The position numbers and the translations under genes are program-made. A stretch of DNA of 64,000 nucleotides from Ruminococcus sp. (lineage in GTDB: Bacteria; Bacillota; Clostridia; Oscillospirales; Ruminococcaceae), in NCBI GenBank assembly GCA_021201755.1, contig JAJQEI010000016.1:18444-82443 (forward strand), given 5' to 3'. Numbering within the stretch: position 1 is the first letter of the stretch; the number at the start of each line of letters is the position of its first letter. The notes beneath the pieces were generated by a model that saw nothing but the letters and a program-made list of their open reading frames with translations, did not search any database and was not told the DNA's origin. Shown here piece by piece: positions 62,032-64,000 of this stretch.

Positions 62032-63687
62032 TTAAGAATCCTCTGCTAATAGATAAATACCTGGTAAATATTCCAGTGATAATGTGGTAAGTGTCTGGAA
62101 TGTAATCATGTTGTTTTCGGTATCCCACTGAATTGCAGGAATTTCCGGAAACCATTGAAAGCCATCATTACAATAGTAGAGAACAACCAAATCTTCTTCC
62201 GATACACCAGATTCCTCCAAGGCAGTATCGTCATATTAAATGGTAAACCGTGGATTGGATACGTCATCGTCAAACTCAATATCCACCGGTGCACCCACTC
62301 GTATGGTATGATTTGTGGTCATCCAATCGATACCATAAACATTTCTCATAGTAGCCTTTGTTCGGATATCACCACTGCATTCCGCTTTAAACAGTCCACG
62401 AATGGTTTTAGGGGTATCTTTACTATACATATCCACTTCAATGACTTGTAAAATTTCGAAATTTTCGTGATTATTTGTATACTCCCAAGAAACAGAAGAA
62501 ATCGGATATTCCTCTCTTGGCAATATCACTTGAATCAACAGAGGTGTTTGCACATCAGCGTAGGTTACACCTTCTTCATAAGTATCGCTATAATACAAAT
62601 ACAAGAGTTTGCCAGATGCACTTTCCTGTGCACCATCTAGTTGATATTGAATTTCTTCGCCACAGCTTTGATAAACCGCTGCCAATGCCAAGGTATTTTC
62701 CTCAAAAAACGCTTCGTCATACTTCGCCAAATAAGTTTCTATATCCGTTTCGCTTGCGAATTTCTCCAGATAAGATTGCAGATCATCCACCGATTTTGCC
62801 AATATTCTCGACGAAGAAGAAGGCATTGTAGACCAGTATTTCGGGTAAATAAATTGGTAAAAGCTAGTTGTTGCTTCAATGGCATCAATTGCGTAGACTG
62901 GCGTCGTTTCCGTGGAAGGAACTGCACCATTGTAATCCCAAACAACAGTATCAAAAGTGTACAATTCCTTTGGAACGATTGCTTGCATCAGATACAATGC
63001 ATCATCATCATCATAAACAGGATTAGACGAATCCGTCCAATAAGGAATCGTCAGCGTATCACCATTATCACTCAGGTAAGGCTCGACAATTTCTACGGCA
63101 CCGTCATAACTATAACTCATATTCAAAAGCAACACATTATTTTCAAAAAACGCTTCATCATAATAAGACGAGAATAAATATTCCGTAAATGCATATTTTT
63201 CAACAAAAGTATCATACAATTCATCAGTAGATGTTATGACAAATTCGCCAAAATTTGCGAATTCTGACAAATCCACACAGTCGCCGCCCATTGACAGTGC
63301 AAGATCTACGTAAAACTCCATGGATTCATAATCCACACGATAAGTGATCTCAGATTGCGTTTGTTGTGATACGCCCAACAGCGTTTGGCGAAGCAGTGCC
63401 AAATCAAATCCATTCACAATCTCATCGCCATTGCAGTCGGCCACTTGATTCTGTGTCAGAGTCATAGATAAATTCCCCAACAGATATTGTTGCAACATCG
63501 CAACATCTGTTTGATTCAACGTGCCATCTAGATTCACATCACCTGTCACAATATCTGTAGCACTTGCACCAGCATTTTCCATTTCCGTGTCTGCTTCAGC
63601 GATCACAGGCAGTGCTGAAGTCTGTGTCGCCACAGTTGCCGCCAGCACACAGCCGGCAAGACGCATACAAAGTTTTCTACTCTTCAT
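62032..63687 (-). pseudogene. Secreted protein with N-terminal dockerin, cut by TAA
   Basis: The frame from ATG 63687 has a signal peptide (to about residue 31), then at once a dockerin-like pair: DVNLDGTLNQTDVAMLQQYLLG and DCNGDEIVNGFDLALLRQTLLG (each given in part). Two copies of a domain of about 160 residues follow, each with YDEAFFE(E/N)N and a nearby DEL/DDL-helix: about 150-270 and 285-410. The frame meets TAA at 62238-62236 after NPRFTI, yet stays open for 68 more codons (YDDTALEESGVSEEDL, YYCNDGFQWFPEIPAIQWDT in part) to 62032. So about 13 percent of the protein is cut off. No known family for the repeated domain. Confidence 0.65.

Positions 63688-64000
<313 letters not shown>

Noticed and set aside
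61830..62090. Small open frames in the 61.4-62 kb gap as genes
   Set aside because: They lack ribosome sites, overlap the terminator hairpin and have no protein-like composition; the RNA interpretation fits better.
1145..62238. Recoding of TGA or TAG as an amino acid to explain the in-frame stops
   Set aside because: TGA, TAG and TAA all occur within broken genes, and TGA is the normal stop of intact genes such as the S1-domain gene and lspA. No single reassignment explains them, and frameshifts are present too.

Overview
The window looks like chromosome of a low-GC Gram-positive anaerobe of the Ruminococcaceae/Oscillospiraceae, most likely a cellulosome-forming Ruminococcus of the R. flavefaciens type. 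The evidence is secreted glycoside hydrolases ending in R. flavefaciens-like dockerins behind Thr/Ser-rich linkers, a group B [FeFe]-hydrogenase, strong AGGAGG ribosome sites with TTGACA/TATAAT promoters, and sporulation genes (an alpha/beta-type SASP, SpoIIID, YunB). The genus call rests on protein style and gene order; no search was run.

Layout. 1-6.5 kb: a broken MarR regulator, a flavodoxin and a truncated winged-helix gene; a broken YitT-like gene; a zinc-ribbon/SH3 membrane protein; an SASP; an S1-domain protein; a TPR protein. 6.6-9.4 kb: hydE divergent from an [FeFe]-hydrogenase. 9.4-13.4 kb: a Cys-rich unknown, yunB with an amber stop, a peptide-binding lipoprotein and spoIIID. 13.4-27.1 kb: a plant-fibre island with GH26, GH5, GH1 and GH9 enzymes, two related dockerin proteins (one with a stop at codon 4), rsmE, a small acidic membrane protein and a beta-helix dockerin protein. 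27.4-36.2 kb: Sel1, GIY-YIG, Wzz-like, GH25 lysozyme, broken DUF1294, thyX-tmk and a lipoprotein. 36.2-45 kb: glgB, a TetR regulator, fba, broken ahpC/ahpF-like genes, a split transketolase and a HAD phosphatase. 45-61.4 kb: a long leftward housekeeping run miaB-ylbF-mutS-mutL-miaA-hfq-hlyD-ylmE-sepF-ylmH-divIVA-ileS-lspA-rluD. 61.4-64 kb: a gene-free stretch with a probable structured RNA, an N-terminal-dockerin protein cut by a stop, and a (TAA)n tract running off the right edge.

How the parts fit. GH9, GH26, the two dockerin proteins, the beta-helix protein and the 62-64 kb protein could be docked onto a scaffoldin that is not in this window. The GH5 lipoprotein and cytoplasmic-type GH1 would finish oligosaccharide breakdown, and hydrogenase plus HydE would dispose of electrons as H2.

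The most striking property is the number of interrupted genes: about a dozen in 64 kb carry in-frame stops, a lost start or a one-base homopolymer slip, next to many intact neighbours. Every base substitution I could assign can be explained by G:C to A:T change. The window is either in active gene decay or carries consensus errors; raw reads would decide. The most interesting unexplained element is a probable ~270-nt RNA at 61.67-61.94 kb.
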